This document shows positions 8,949-18,910 of a stretch of 64,000 nucleotides of DNA, piece after piece (the stretch's first letter is position 1; the number at the start of each line of letters is the position of its first letter). Both the position numbers and the translations under genes were made by a program. The notes beneath the pieces were generated by a model. It was given only the letters and a program-made list of their open reading frames with translations. It searched no databases and was not told the DNA's origin. The DNA comes from Salmonella enterica subsp. enterica serovar Typhimurium str. LT2. GTDB lineage: Bacteria > Pseudomonadota > Gammaproteobacteria > Enterobacterales > Enterobacteriaceae. The stretch lies in the NCBI RefSeq assembly GCF_000006945.2, contig NC_003197.2, positions 3,658,001 to 3,722,000 on the forward strand, written 5' to 3'.

Positions 8949-9863
8949 ATGGCGACCTCAACAACATCCACGCCGCATGACGCGGTATTCAAACAGTTTT
9001 TATGCCACCCCGATACTGCACGGGATTTTTTGGAAATCCATCTCCCGTCGACATTACGTCAAATCTGTAATCTGAATACGTTACGGCTGGAGTCCGGTAG
9101 CTTTATTGAAGAGGATTTACGCCCCCATTATTCCGATATTCTTTGGTCGCTGGAAACAAGTGAAGGTGAAGGTTACATTTACGTGGTTATTGAACATCAG
9201 AGTACGCCGGACGCGCATATGGCATTTCGGCTGATGCGTTACGCAATGGCTGCAATGCAACGGCACCTGGAGGCCGGGCATAAGACGTTGCCGTTAGTGG
9301 TGCCAATGCTGTTTTATCACGGAAACCGCAGCCCGTATCCGTTCTCATTATGCTGGCTGGATGAATTTGCCGACCCGGTGATGGCGCGTAAGCTATACGC
9401 CACCGCCTTTCCTCTGGTCGATATTACGGTCGTGCCGGACGACGAGATTATGCGACACCGACGGGTCGCGCTGCTGGAACTCATACAAAAACACATCCGC
9501 CAGCGTGATCTGATGGGGCTTGTCGAACAGCTGGTCGCCCTGCTGGTTAAGGGATACGCTAATGACACCCAGCTTCAAAGTTTGTTTAATTACATGATGC
9601 ACACTGGCGACGCCGCGCGCTTCAATACGTTTATCCGCCAGGTGGCTATGCGTATCCCACAGCATAAGGAGAAGATCATGACTATCGCAGACAGATTACG
9701 TCAGGAAGGACATCGTAACGGGTTACAGCAAGGCAAGCAGGAAGGCCAACGGCTCGCCGCATTGCGCATTGCCCGCTCCATGCTAAACGATGGTTTCGAT
9801 CGCGATACCGTGCTTAGGGTTACCGGGCTGGCGCCTGCCGATCTGGCGTCTGAAAACCATTAA
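8949..9863 (+). CDS. rpnA: Rpn-family recombination-promoting nuclease YhgA/RpnA
   Basis: This 304-aa protein belongs to the YhgA-like family (PF04754), formerly called putative transposases. In E. coli RpnA is a PD-(D/E)XK endonuclease that promotes RecA-independent recombination. The predicted active site is visible: Asp63 in HYSDILW and Glu82-x-Gln84 in VVIEHQS. The N-terminus (PHDAVFKQFLCHPDTARDFL) is the family signature, and the C-terminal third is a Gln/Gly/Arg-rich helix (RNGLQQGKQEGQ) typical of Rpn proteins. No inverted repeats or transposase DDE motif are present, so it is not an IS. It is a single gene between feoC and the convergent bioH. Confidence 0.9.
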   Translation: MATSTTSTPHDAVFKQFLCHPDTARDFLEIHLPSTLRQICNLNTLRLESGSFIEEDLRPHYSDILWSLETSEGEGYIYVVIEHQSTPDAHMAFRLMRYAMAAMQRHLEAGHKTLPLVVPMLFYHGNRSPYPFSLCWLDEFADPVMARKLYATAFPLVDITVVPDDEIMRHRRVALLELIQKHIRQRDLMGLVEQLVALLVKGYANDTQLQSLFNYMMHTGDAARFNTFIRQVAMRIPQHKEKIMTIADRLRQEGHRNGLQQGKQEGQRLAALRIARSMLNDGFDRDTVLRVTGLAPADLASENH

Positions 9864-9898
9864 TCTGGCAGAATGGTCCGGGCCCGGCAACGCCCTGG

Positions 9899-10669
9899 TT
9901 ACAGCGATGATTTTAGCGTCATCAGCGCCTGACAAAACGCCGCCGGATGCGAGATAAACGGCGCATGGGCCGCCTTCGCCATTATCTGTGATGTACTGTG
10001 CGGCCATAACGTATCGAGCAAAGGCACGATTTTACGCGGCACCAGACCGTCCAGATAACCATACAAACGCAAAAACGGCATGTTCACATTTTTAAGCGCT
10101 TCTCGTAGATCGACCGTTTTTAAGATTTCCAGTCCGCCATTGAGCACCTCTACATCCGGCATAGGCTGCGCCAGCACCACGCTTTTTAAGGTGCGGGCAT
10201 CCTGACGCGCCGTCTCCGTCCCTAACGTTTGCAGCGCCAGAAAACGCTCCACCGTGCGCTGAAAATCGTCGCTAAGCTGCTGCTGGAATCCGCCGAGGAT
10301 TTCTGGTTTTATTCCCGGCCACCCCTCACGCGCGCTAAAGCATGGCGAAGAGGCGACAGTCACCAGCGCCTGGACGCGTTCAGGGTGGGTGAGCGCCATC
10401 TGACTCGCCACCAGGCCACCCAGGCTCCAGCCAAGCCAGATAGCCTGGTCCGGCGCGTTTTTCGCTACCTGCGCCGTCATCTCTTCAAGCGTCATGGCGC
10501 CAAACCCCGAGCTGCGACCATAGCCCGGCAAGTCGACCAGATGCAGCGTAAAATGCGAGCCGAGTTCCTCGCGAATGCAATGCCATACCTCCGCGTTCAA
10601 TCCCCATCCGTGCAGCAGCACAAGATGACAATTTCCCTCGCCGTAGGTCTGCCACCAGATGTCATTCAT
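9899..10669 (-). CDS. bioH: Pimeloyl-ACP methyl ester carboxylesterase BioH
   Basis: BioH is the alpha/beta hydrolase that demethylates pimeloyl-ACP methyl ester, closing the early phase of biotin synthesis. The 256-aa product has the nucleophile elbow GWSLGG with Ser82, an acid in GYLDGLVP and the catalytic His in KAAHAPF. The oxyanion-hole motif HGWG is at 20-23. It is transcribed divergently from gntX with only 37 bp between start codons, so promoters overlap. No anomalies are seen. Confidence 0.96.
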   Translation of the reverse strand: MNDIWWQTYGEGNCHLVLLHGWGLNAEVWHCIREELGSHFTLHLVDLPGYGRSSGFGAMTLEEMTAQVAKNAPDQAIWLGWSLGGLVASQMALTHPERVQALVTVASSPCFSAREGWPGIKPEILGGFQQQLSDDFQRTVERFLALQTLGTETARQDARTLKSVVLAQPMPDVEVLNGGLEILKTVDLREALKNVNMPFLRLYGYLDGLVPRKIVPLLDTLWPHSTSQIMAKAAHAPFISHPAAFCQALMTLKSSL

Positions 10670-10705
10670 CAGTTACTGTTCTCTTTTGTCTAACAAGGAT
10701 GCACC

Positions 10706-11390
<685 letters not shown>

Positions 11391-11448
11391 AGCCTCGATG
11401 ATGGGCGTATTATAACCAACTAAAATAGTCAACTATTAGGCCATTACT

Positions 11449-12024
11449 ATGATCCGTATTTCCGATGCTGCACAAGCGCACTTTGCCAAACTGCTGGCAA
11501 ATCAGGAAGAAGGGACGCAAATCCGCGTATTTGTCATTAATCCCGGCACTCCTAACGCAGAGTGCGGCGTTTCTTATTGTCCGCCCGACGCCGTAGAAGC
11601 CACCGATACTGCACTGAAATTTGACCTGTTGACCGCTTATGTCGACGAGCTGAGCGCGCCCTATCTGGAAGACGCGGAAATTGATTTCGTGACCGACCAG
11701 CTAGGTTCTCAACTCACATTGAAAGCGCCAAACGCGAAGATGCGCAAAGTGGCCGATGACGCGCCGCTGATGGAGCGCGTGGAATATGCTCTGCAATCGC
11801 AGATTAACCCGCAGTTGGCGGGCCACGGCGGTCGCGTCTCGCTGATGGAAATTACCGATGAAGGCTATGCAATTCTGCAGTTTGGCGGCGGTTGTAACGG
11901 TTGCTCGATGGTTGACGTCACGCTGAAAGAAGGGATCGAGAAACAGTTGCTGAATGAATTCCCGGAACTGAAAGGGGTTCGCGATCTGACCGAACACCAG
12001 CGCGGCGAGCACTCATACTACTAA
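11449..12024 (+). CDS. nfuA: Fe-S cluster carrier protein NfuA
   Basis: NfuA carries and delivers [4Fe-4S] clusters to apoproteins, chiefly under oxidative stress or iron limitation. The 191-aa protein has an N-terminal degenerate A-type domain (1-95) and a C-terminal Nfu domain with the cluster-binding Cys149-x-x-Cys152 in GGGCNGC. Length equals that of E. coli NfuA (older names YhgI, GntY). It is followed by REP elements. Confidence 0.97.
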   Translation: MIRISDAAQAHFAKLLANQEEGTQIRVFVINPGTPNAECGVSYCPPDAVEATDTALKFDLLTAYVDELSAPYLEDAEIDFVTDQLGSQLTLKAPNAKMRKVADDAPLMERVEYALQSQINPQLAGHGGRVSLMEITDEGYAILQFGGGCNGCSMVDVTLKEGIEKQLLNEFPELKGVRDLTEHQRGEHSYY

Positions 12025-12042
12025 GATTTTCCCCGCATCCAT

Positions 12043-12120
12043 GCCCGATGGCGCTTGCGCCTGTCGGGCCTTGTCAGCCCCACCGTAGGCCGAATAAGGC
12101 GTCTACGCCGCCATCCGGCG
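12043..12120. repeat. Two REP-like elements
   Basis: GCCCGATGGCGC (from 12043) pairs with GCCTGTCGGGC, and a second unit runs from GTAGGCCGAATAAGGC (about 12085) to CGCCATCCGGC (12120). The opposing pair resembles a BIME and lies between nfuA and the gntT promoter. Confidence 0.7.
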
Positions 12121-12224
12121 CTATCAACCACATCTCATAACAATGGCCCTTCTTCTTTCGCCGATAACATGACCTGTGTCTCATAATTTAAATTTTGCCT
12201 GCCAGGGTCATTTTCAACACCCAT

Positions 12225-12240
12225 ATGTTACCCGTATCAT
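12225..12240 (+). promoter_or_regulatory. GntR operator, promoter-proximal, gntT
   Basis: ATGTTACCCGTATCAT matches the gluconate repressor operator as known for E. coli gntT. It lies about 160 bp before the start codon, where the promoter is expected. The repressor gene gntR is in this window (54179-55174). Confidence 0.8.
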
Positions 12241-12365
12241 TCTTATGGGCACCTAACATCCATATAACATCTGACTACGCTCATTCGTTTCAACGGTAAT
12301 CAGTATTGGTGCTATTGCGACTCTGTTCCCGTCGGGAACAACAGGAATTTGTCGTCGAAACAATG

Positions 12366-12381
12366 ACGTTACCCATAACAA
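12366..12381 (+). promoter_or_regulatory. Second GntR operator, gntT leader
   Basis: ACGTTACCCATAACAA keeps the GTTACCC and TAAC cores of the operator at 12225. It lies in the leader shortly before the gntT ribosome-binding site. E. coli gntT also has a downstream operator, so a two-site repression loop is plausible. Confidence 0.6.
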
Positions 12382-12400
12382 AGTAAAGGCCAGGTAAATC

Positions 12401-13717
12401 ATGCCATTAGTCATCGTTGCTATCGGTGTTATCTTGTTACTTCTTCTGATGATCCGCTTCAAAATGAACGGATTTATCGCCCTTGTCCTGGTAGCGCTCG
12501 CTGTCGGGTTGATGCAGGGAATGCCTCTGGATAAAGTCATCGGCTCCATCAAAGCCGGTGTCGGTGGTACGCTTGGCAGTCTGGCCCTGATTATGGGGTT
12601 CGGCGCCATGCTGGGCAAAATGCTTGCCGACTGCGGCGGCGCTCAACGTATCGCCACTACCCTGATCGCGAAATTTGGTAAAAAGCATATTCAGTGGGCC
12701 GTAGTGTTAACCGGCTTTACCGTCGGCTTCGCTCTGTTCTATGAAGTGGGCTTCGTTCTGATGCTGCCGCTGGTATTCACCATTGCCGCAGCGGCGAATA
12801 TCCCGCTACTGTACGTCGGCGTGCCGATGGCCGCGGCGCTCTCCGTCACACACGGCTTCCTGCCGCCGCACCCGGGTCCAACCGCAATCGCCACGATTTT
12901 CCATGCCGATATGGGTAAGACGCTGCTGTTTGGTACGATTCTGGCGATCCCGACCGTGATCCTTGCCGGACCGGTTTACGCCCGTTTCCTGAAAGGCATC
13001 GATAAGCCGATCCCAGAAGGCCTGTACAGCGCGAAAACTTTTACGGAAGAAGAGATGCCGGGCTTTGGCGTCAGCGTCTGGACGTCGCTGGTTCCGGTTA
13101 TTCTGATGGCGATGCGTGCGATTGCCGAGATGATTCTGCCAAAAGGCCACGCTTTCCTGCCCGTTGCCGAGTTCCTGGGCGACCCGGTAATGGCTACGTT
13201 AATTGCCGTACTGATTGCGATGTTCACCTTTGGCCTGAACCGCGGGCGTTCCATGGATCAGATTAACGATACGCTGGTCTCTTCCATCAAAATTATCGCC
13301 ATGATGCTGCTGATCATCGGCGGCGGCGGCGCATTCAAGCAGGTGCTGGTCGATAGCGGCGTGGATAAATACATCGCTTCAATGATGCATGAAACCAATG
13401 TCTCTCCGCTGTTGATGGCGTGGTCTATCGCGGCGGTTCTGCGTATCGCGCTGGGCTCTGCGACTGTCGCGGCGATTACCGCAGGCGGCATTGCGGCGCC
13501 GCTGATCGCCACTACCGGCGTTAGCCCTGAACTGATGGTTATCGCGGTCGGTTCCGGGAGCGTGATTTTCTCTCACGTCAACGACCCGGGCTTCTGGCTG
13601 TTCAAAGAGTATTTCAATTTGACTATCGGCGAGACCATTAAATCCTGGTCGATGCTGGAAACGATCATCTCCGTCTGCGGCCTGATCGGCTGTCTGCTGT
13701 TGGGTATGGTGGTTTAA
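12401..13717 (+). CDS. gntT: High-affinity gluconate/H+ symporter GntT
   Basis: GntT is an inner-membrane permease of the GntP family, importing D-gluconate for phosphorylation by a gluconokinase and entry to Entner-Doudoroff metabolism. The 438-aa product is almost wholly hydrophobic with about 12-14 membrane segments; characteristic stretches are VTHGFLPPHPGPTAIA and GSGSVIFSHVNDPGFW. The second resembles VVSHVNDAGFW in GntU, the low-affinity paralogue at 52170-53510. Two GntR operators precede it. Confidence 0.96.
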   Translation: MPLVIVAIGVILLLLLMIRFKMNGFIALVLVALAVGLMQGMPLDKVIGSIKAGVGGTLGSLALIMGFGAMLGKMLADCGGAQRIATTLIAKFGKKHIQWAVVLTGFTVGFALFYEVGFVLMLPLVFTIAAAANIPLLYVGVPMAAALSVTHGFLPPHPGPTAIATIFHADMGKTLLFGTILAIPTVILAGPVYARFLKGIDKPIPEGLYSAKTFTEEEMPGFGVSVWTSLVPVILMAMRAIAEMILPKGHAFLPVAEFLGDPVMATLIAVLIAMFTFGLNRGRSMDQINDTLVSSIKIIAMMLLIIGGGGAFKQVLVDSGVDKYIASMMHETNVSPLLMAWSIAAVLRIALGSATVAAITAGGIAAPLIATTGVSPELMVIAVGSGSVIFSHVNDPGFWLFKEYFNLTIGETIKSWSMLETIISVCGLIGCLLLGMVV

Positions 13718-13729
13718 GCGAGGCGGCTT

Positions 13730-13795
13730 GTAGGCCGGATAAGGCAGCAATGTGCGCCAGGATTGCCTGATGGCGCTGCGCTTATCAGGCCTACG
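13730..13795. repeat. REP pair (BIME) after gntT
   Basis: GTAGGCCGGATAAGGC (13730-13745) and the hairpin GCCTGATGGCGC/GCGCTTATCAGGC (about 13765-13790) are two REP units in opposite orientation between gntT and malQ. Confidence 0.75.
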
Positions 13796-13805
13796 TGCTC
13801 TCAAC

Positions 13806-13839
13806 ATAATAAAGCCGGGGAAATCCCCGGCTTTATTAT
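13806..13839. terminator. Bidirectional terminator gntT/malQ
   Basis: A 15-bp near-perfect palindrome, ATAATAAAGCCGGGG (13806-13820) with its complement at 13825-13839, loops on AAAT. A/T tracts on both sides fit termination of both convergent operons. The malQ stop codon is inside it. Confidence 0.85.
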
Positions 13840-15914
13840 TTCTTCTTCGCGGCCGCTTTTCGGCGTTTATCCAAATCCTTAATCAGCTTGTTTACGCCCT
13901 CATCGGCAAACATCTGCTCCAGCGTGGCAGTGAGCTTCCGTCGCCAGTTTTTATACTGATCGCTGGTGCCCGGTACGTTAACCGGATCGGCCATATCCAG
14001 CCAGTCCTCCGGCTGAAGCCCCAACAGACCGCTGTTACTGTCGGCTATGTAGCGCTGAAGCCCGCGATTTAGCGTTGGCGTCATCGACATTAACGATGCC
14101 TTATGCCCGGCGCGTTTTGGCAGACAACCATATTTATGCAGCGCGTCCAATAGCCCCTGTTTCGCCCGCTCGCGATCCTCATACAGCCCGCGCAGAATCA
14201 CTTCATCCGGATAAAGCCCCAAAGCTTTACCCAACGTCAGGTCACCGCATTCCCAATAGCCGCGCAGCGTGGGGAGATCGTGCGTCGAGGCGACAGCCAT
14301 CGATTGTTGCGGATATGCGCCCGGCGCGCGGAAGTTTTTCTCAAGGTCATTTTCAAACCACAGCACTTTATAAGAATAGACCCCGCTATCGCGCAGCTTG
14401 CCGACAATCTCAACTGGCACCGTCCCCAGATCTTCGCCTATCACCATACAGCGGTGACGTTGGCTCTCCAGCGCCAGAATAGAAAGCAAATCATCTACCG
14501 GATAATGGACGTAAGCCCCCTGATCCGCTGTTTCGCCATACGGTATCCACCACAGGCGCAGCAACGACATGACATGGTCAATGCGCAACGCGCCGCAGTT
14601 TTGCATATTGGCGCGCAGCAGGTCGATAAAGGGCTCATACGCCCGGGCGACAATGATATGCGGGTCCATCGGCGGCAGCCCCCAGTTCTGACCGAGCGGG
14701 CCGAGGATATCCGGCGGCGCGCCGACAGATGCTTTCAGGCAGTACAGCTCCCGGTCGCACCAGGTTTCCGCGCCGCCTTCCGCTACGCCAACCGCCAGAT
14801 CGCGGTACAGACCAATCGGTAGTTTAAAACTCTGGCAGGTATCCCAGCAGGCGGCGAATTGGCGCCAGGCCAGCCACTGAAGCCAGAGGTAAAACTCCAC
14901 CTCTTCGCGGTGCGCTTCACAGAATTGTTTTACCGCGGGATACTCTACCGACTGGTACGCCTCCGGCCAGGCTGGCCAGCCCCAGCGCTGCTCATCCTCT
15001 TTTACCTGATACGCATGCAGCGCGTCGAATGCCGCCTGCCAGTAAAGGCTCTCGCCTTCGCGGGCGATAAAGTGACGAAACTCCGCCATTTGCGCATCGT
15101 CGCGAGCGGCAAACCGCGTCCACGCCATCCGCAGCGCCGTGATTTTCAGCGCGGTAACGGTAGCGTAATCCACCCATTGCGCATCGCGCGCCTGTCGCAG
15201 CTTTTGCTGTGTGGCGGGCATTTGCCACCATGCCTGCGCCTCTTCGCTCAGGCGGAAATCTTCGACGGCGTTGACGTCGATATATATCACGTTCAGCCAG
15301 CGACGAGACGAGGGGCTGTAGGGACTGGCGCTCTCCGGATTCGCCGGATAAAGCGCGTGGATCGGATTCAGGCCGATAAACGCGCCGCCGCGTGTCGCCA
15401 CGTCGACCAGCATCGACTTCAAATCGCCGAAATCGCCAATACCCCAGTTTTTTTCTGAACGCAGAGTATAAAGCTGGACGCAGGCCCCCCACAGTTTTTT
15501 CCCTTCCAGCAGCGCCTGCGGCTCATAGCATCGCGGCGGGGCGACGATAATACGGCAGTGCGTACGCTGTTCATCCTGGGTCAACGTCAGGGTGTGGTAG
15601 CCCTCCGGCAATGTAGCCGGAAGGTTAAGTTTTTTACCGCCCGTCACGCGCCCTTTGTAATGCACGCCCTCTTCCGTAGTCAGCAGCCAGGCAAACTCAC
15701 CGCGCCCCTCTACCGGCAACGCCATTTTTTTACCCGCGGTATAAACCTTCACATTCGGCACGACCGCCTGTGGTCCTGTTGTCGTGCCGTGCATCGCCGC
15801 CAGCAAACGTCTCTTGGTTTCAGCGCCAATAGACTGCGGTTTGCCATGAGCATTGATGTAACTGGGGCTGATCCCCGCCGCCAGCGCGGCACTATCGAGA
15901 CGTTTATTTTCCAT
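13836..15914 (-). CDS. malQ: 4-alpha-glucanotransferase (amylomaltase)
   Basis: MalQ is the cytoplasmic GH77 disproportionating enzyme that lengthens maltodextrins and releases glucose. The 692-aa product has the GH77 layout: an extended N-terminal region, then WGIGDFGDL, the nucleophile region ALRIDHVMSLLRLWW, the acid/base in MVIGEDLGTVP and the third acid in ASTHDLPTLRGYW. It is the second gene of malPQ, 9 bp after malP, and activated with it by MalT. Confidence 0.97.
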   Translation of the reverse strand: MENKRLDSAALAAGISPSYINAHGKPQSIGAETKRRLLAAMHGTTTGPQAVVPNVKVYTAGKKMALPVEGRGEFAWLLTTEEGVHYKGRVTGGKKLNLPATLPEGYHTLTLTQDEQRTHCRIIVAPPRCYEPQALLEGKKLWGACVQLYTLRSEKNWGIGDFGDLKSMLVDVATRGGAFIGLNPIHALYPANPESASPYSPSSRRWLNVIYIDVNAVEDFRLSEEAQAWWQMPATQQKLRQARDAQWVDYATVTALKITALRMAWTRFAARDDAQMAEFRHFIAREGESLYWQAAFDALHAYQVKEDEQRWGWPAWPEAYQSVEYPAVKQFCEAHREEVEFYLWLQWLAWRQFAACWDTCQSFKLPIGLYRDLAVGVAEGGAETWCDRELYCLKASVGAPPDILGPLGQNWGLPPMDPHIIVARAYEPFIDLLRANMQNCGALRIDHVMSLLRLWWIPYGETADQGAYVHYPVDDLLSILALESQRHRCMVIGEDLGTVPVEIVGKLRDSGVYSYKVLWFENDLEKNFRAPGAYPQQSMAVASTHDLPTLRGYWECGDLTLGKALGLYPDEVILRGLYEDRERAKQGLLDALHKYGCLPKRAGHKASLMSMTPTLNRGLQRYIADSNSGLLGLQPEDWLDMADPVNVPGTSDQYKNWRRKLTATLEQMFADEGVNKLIKDLDKRRKAAAKKK

Positions 15915-15923
15915 CGCGCTCCC

Positions 15924-18317
15924 TTAGCGTTTTGCCTGCCAGATACGGGCCTGATAATCGCGAATAGAGCGATCGGAACTGAACATACCGCAGCGCGCGG
16001 TATTGAGGATCGCGGCGCGCGTCCACGCTTCCTGGTCACGATACAGCGCATCCACCTGCTTTTGCGCCTCGACATAAGCGGCGAAGTCCGCCATGACCAG
16101 GTACGGATCGCCCCCCTGTTTGCCGAGGCTATGCAGCATCTGGTCAAAGGCATGTTTATCGCCATCGCTGTATTGACCGCTTTCCAGCTCTTTTAGCACC
16201 GCATCCAGCACTTTGTCTTTTTTACGCCATTTCACCGGATCGTAGCCTTTGGCTTTGAGCGCCTTGACCTCTTCCACAGTATGGCCAAAGATAAAGATAT
16301 TCTCTTCACCCACCTTCTCAGCGATTTCAACGTTAGCGCCGTCCAGCGTTCCCACAGTCAACGCCCCGTTCAGCGCCAGTTTCATGTTGCCGGTGCCGGA
16401 CGCCTCTTTCCCGGCGGTAGAAATTTGCTCGGAAATATCCGCCGCCGGAATGAGCATTTCCGCCGCCGAGACGCAGTAATCCGGCAGGAAAACCACCTTC
16501 AGCTTATCACCCACCGCCGGGTCGTTATTAATGGCTTCCGCAACCTTATTGATAGCAAAAATGATGTTCTTCGCCAGGTAATAGCCCGGCGCCGCCTTCG
16601 CGCCAAACAGGAATACGCGCGGTACGCGATCAGCCTGCGGGTTTTCGCGGATCTCTTTGTACAGCGCCAGAATATGCAACAGATTCAGATGCTGACGCTT
16701 GTACTCGTGCAGGCGTTTGATCTGAATATCAAAAATCGCGTTGCTTGAAATCTCAATCCCGGTACGGGCCTTGATGAATTTCACCAGCCGTTCTTTGTTC
16801 GCCCGTTTGATGTCGCGATACTGCTGACGGAATTTGGCGTCGTCAGCGTATTTTTCGAGGTTGATCAACTGGTCGAGATCGTTAGCCCACTCTTTTTTCA
16901 GCGTTTTATCCAGCAACGCCGCAAGCTGCGGATTGCACTGTTTAATCCAGCGACGCGGTGTAATGCCGTTGGTGACATTGTGGAATTTGTTCGGCCAAAG
17001 CTGGTGATATTCCGGGAACAGATCTTTCACCACCAGATCGGAGTGCAGCGCCGCCACACCGTTCACCGCAAAGCCGCTGACCACGCACATATTGGCCATG
17101 CGCACCTGACGGTCATGCACTACCGCCAGTTTTGCCCATACCTGCTTATCGCCAGGCCAGGTGTTATCGACCAGCGTCTTAAAGCGATCGTTAATCTGCT
17201 TGATAATCTGCATATGACGCGGCAACAGCGCTTTCACCAGCTTCTCATCCCAGCACTCCAGCGCTTCTGGCATCAGGGTGTGGTTGGTGTAGGCGAAGGT
17301 TTTGCTGGTGATAGCCCAGGCGTCATCCCAGCTCAGTTGGTGCTCGTCAATCAGCACGCGCAGCAGTTCCGGAATGGCGATGGTCGGGTGAGTATCGTTC
17401 AATTGAATGACCTCGTAATCCGCCAGCTCATGCAGTTTGCGTCCGGCCAGATGATGGCGACGCAGAATATCCGCTACCGAGCAGGCGCACTGGAAGTATT
17501 GCTGCATCAGGCGCAGTTTTTTGCCCGCCGTGTGGTTATCGTTGGGATAAAGCACCTTCGTCAGTTTTTCCGCATCGATACCCTGCTGTTCCGCCCGCAG
17601 GAAAGCGCCGTCGTTGAATTTGGTCAGATCAAACGGATGCGCGTGGGTCGCCTGCCACAAACGCAGCGGTTGCGCGACGCCGTTACGATAGCCTAACACC
17701 GGCAGATCCCAGGCCTGGCCTGTAATCACAAAACCTGGCTCCCAGCGCCCTTCTTTGGTGACTTTACCGCCGATCCCAACCTGGACGTCCAGCGCCTCGT
17801 TGTGGCGGAACCACGGATAGCTGCCGCGATGCCAGTCATCCGGCGCTTCCATCTGCTTGCCCTCAACAAATGACTGACGGAACAGCCCATACTGGTAGTT
17901 CAGACCATAGCCCGTAGCGGACTGCCCGACGGTGGCCATCGAATCGAGGAAGCAGGCGGCCAGACGTCCCAGACCACCGTTGCCGAGCGCCGGATCGACT
18001 TCCTCTTCCAGCAGATCGGTCAGATTAATATCGTGCGCTTTCAGTACATCGCTAACGTCCTGGTACCATCCCAGATTTAACAGGTTATTTCCCGTCAGGC
18101 GGCCAATCAAAAATTCCATCGAAATGTAGTTCACATGACGCTGGCCTTTCGTCGGCTGCGCTACCGGTTGCGCGCTCAGTAATTCCGCCAGCGCGCCGCT
18201 AACGGCCTGCCACCACTGACGAGGCGTCATGTCGGACGCCGACAGTAAACCGAAACGCTGCCACTGACGCGTCAGGGCGGCCTGGAATTGATCTTTATTG
18301 AAGGTTGGCTGTGACAT
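15924..18317 (-). CDS. malP: Maltodextrin phosphorylase
   Basis: MalP is a GT35 PLP enzyme that phosphorolyses maltodextrins to glucose 1-phosphate. The 797-aa protein shows NGGLGRLAACFLDS near the N-terminus and the PLP-lysine motif EASGTGNMK near the C-terminus. It is a paralogue of glgP (40924-43371) in the same window; EASGTGNMK versus EASGTSNMK and the shorter N-terminus separate them. First gene of malPQ, divergent from malT, with MalT boxes just upstream. Confidence 0.97.
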   Translation of the reverse strand: MSQPTFNKDQFQAALTRQWQRFGLLSASDMTPRQWWQAVSGALAELLSAQPVAQPTKGQRHVNYISMEFLIGRLTGNNLLNLGWYQDVSDVLKAHDINLTDLLEEEVDPALGNGGLGRLAACFLDSMATVGQSATGYGLNYQYGLFRQSFVEGKQMEAPDDWHRGSYPWFRHNEALDVQVGIGGKVTKEGRWEPGFVITGQAWDLPVLGYRNGVAQPLRLWQATHAHPFDLTKFNDGAFLRAEQQGIDAEKLTKVLYPNDNHTAGKKLRLMQQYFQCACSVADILRRHHLAGRKLHELADYEVIQLNDTHPTIAIPELLRVLIDEHQLSWDDAWAITSKTFAYTNHTLMPEALECWDEKLVKALLPRHMQIIKQINDRFKTLVDNTWPGDKQVWAKLAVVHDRQVRMANMCVVSGFAVNGVAALHSDLVVKDLFPEYHQLWPNKFHNVTNGITPRRWIKQCNPQLAALLDKTLKKEWANDLDQLINLEKYADDAKFRQQYRDIKRANKERLVKFIKARTGIEISSNAIFDIQIKRLHEYKRQHLNLLHILALYKEIRENPQADRVPRVFLFGAKAAPGYYLAKNIIFAINKVAEAINNDPAVGDKLKVVFLPDYCVSAAEMLIPAADISEQISTAGKEASGTGNMKLALNGALTVGTLDGANVEIAEKVGEENIFIFGHTVEEVKALKAKGYDPVKWRKKDKVLDAVLKELESGQYSDGDKHAFDQMLHSLGKQGGDPYLVMADFAAYVEAQKQVDALYRDQEAWTRAAILNTARCGMFSSDRSIRDYQARIWQAKR

Positions 18318-18382
18318 AGGAAATCCGTCCTCGGGTAATAAAACAACGTTATCGCTAGTTTGCCAGGCTCGATGTTGACCTT

Positions 18383-18427
18383 CCTCCTCCCGGCAATGAT
18401 TAGGGAGGGAGGAGGAGCGGGGATGAG
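18383..18427. promoter_or_regulatory. MalT boxes of the malPQ promoter
   Basis: Three MalT-box-like decamers lie 65-110 bp before malP: GGGAGGAGG read on the minus strand (18383-18391), and GGGAGGAGG (18407-18415) and GGGGATGAG (18419-18427) read on the plus strand. The family consensus is GGGGA(T/G)GAGG. One promoter-proximal box facing two opposed distal boxes fits cooperative MalT binding at malPp. The rest of the 18318-18910 gap is AT-rich promoter DNA. Confidence 0.75.
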
Positions 18428-18770
18428 CATAAAAGTGTGATCGCCGCCACTTACCCCTGTATAAACGCGCCGATTCCTGTCAACGACACCCAGTGTTACG
18501 CATAATCAAATGAATAAACAGAAATAACAGTAAATCGCGAAGGGGTATTTTCGAAGATTATATGAACGCCGAAATAGTTTCTTACCTGAAATATTCAGCA
18601 GCAGGAGGTTCACTAACTTAACATAATTAATTAAACGCCTGGTATCGCCATTGTGTTAAATCCGGATGATGTCCAGGACATTATTTACAATAACGGAAAT
18701 ATGACCTCAGCCCAGCTCTGACGCTCGTTTCAACCGCGCCGAATACTTTTTTAATACCGTTATTTAGAAT

Positions 18771-18786
18771 TGTGACAGAGTGCAAA
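18771..18786 (+). promoter_or_regulatory. CRP site of malT
   Basis: TGTGACAGAGTGCAAA has one perfect CRP half-site (TGTGA) and a degenerate second half. It aligns with the known CRP site of the E. coli malT promoter and lies 140 bp before the start codon. It implies catabolite control of the maltose regulon. Confidence 0.75.
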
Positions 18787-18910
18787 TTCAGACACATAAA
18801 AAGTCTGCTTAGCTTGCATTAAAATGCTTTCTGGCCGACCTTATATCTATTAATTACGAAGCGCAAAAAAAATCGCAGTTCCCCCCATTTCCCACAGTGA
18901 AGTGATTGCT

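Noticed and set aside
8949..9863. Insertion sequence around the YhgA-type gene
   Set aside because: No terminal inverted repeats, target duplication or DDE motif; the protein is an Rpn-type PD-(D/E)XK nuclease at its normal backbone site.
18436..18451. CRP site in the malP promoter (TGTGATCGCCGCCACT)
   Set aside because: Only one half-site fits and malPp is activated by MalT without a direct CRP requirement in E. coli.
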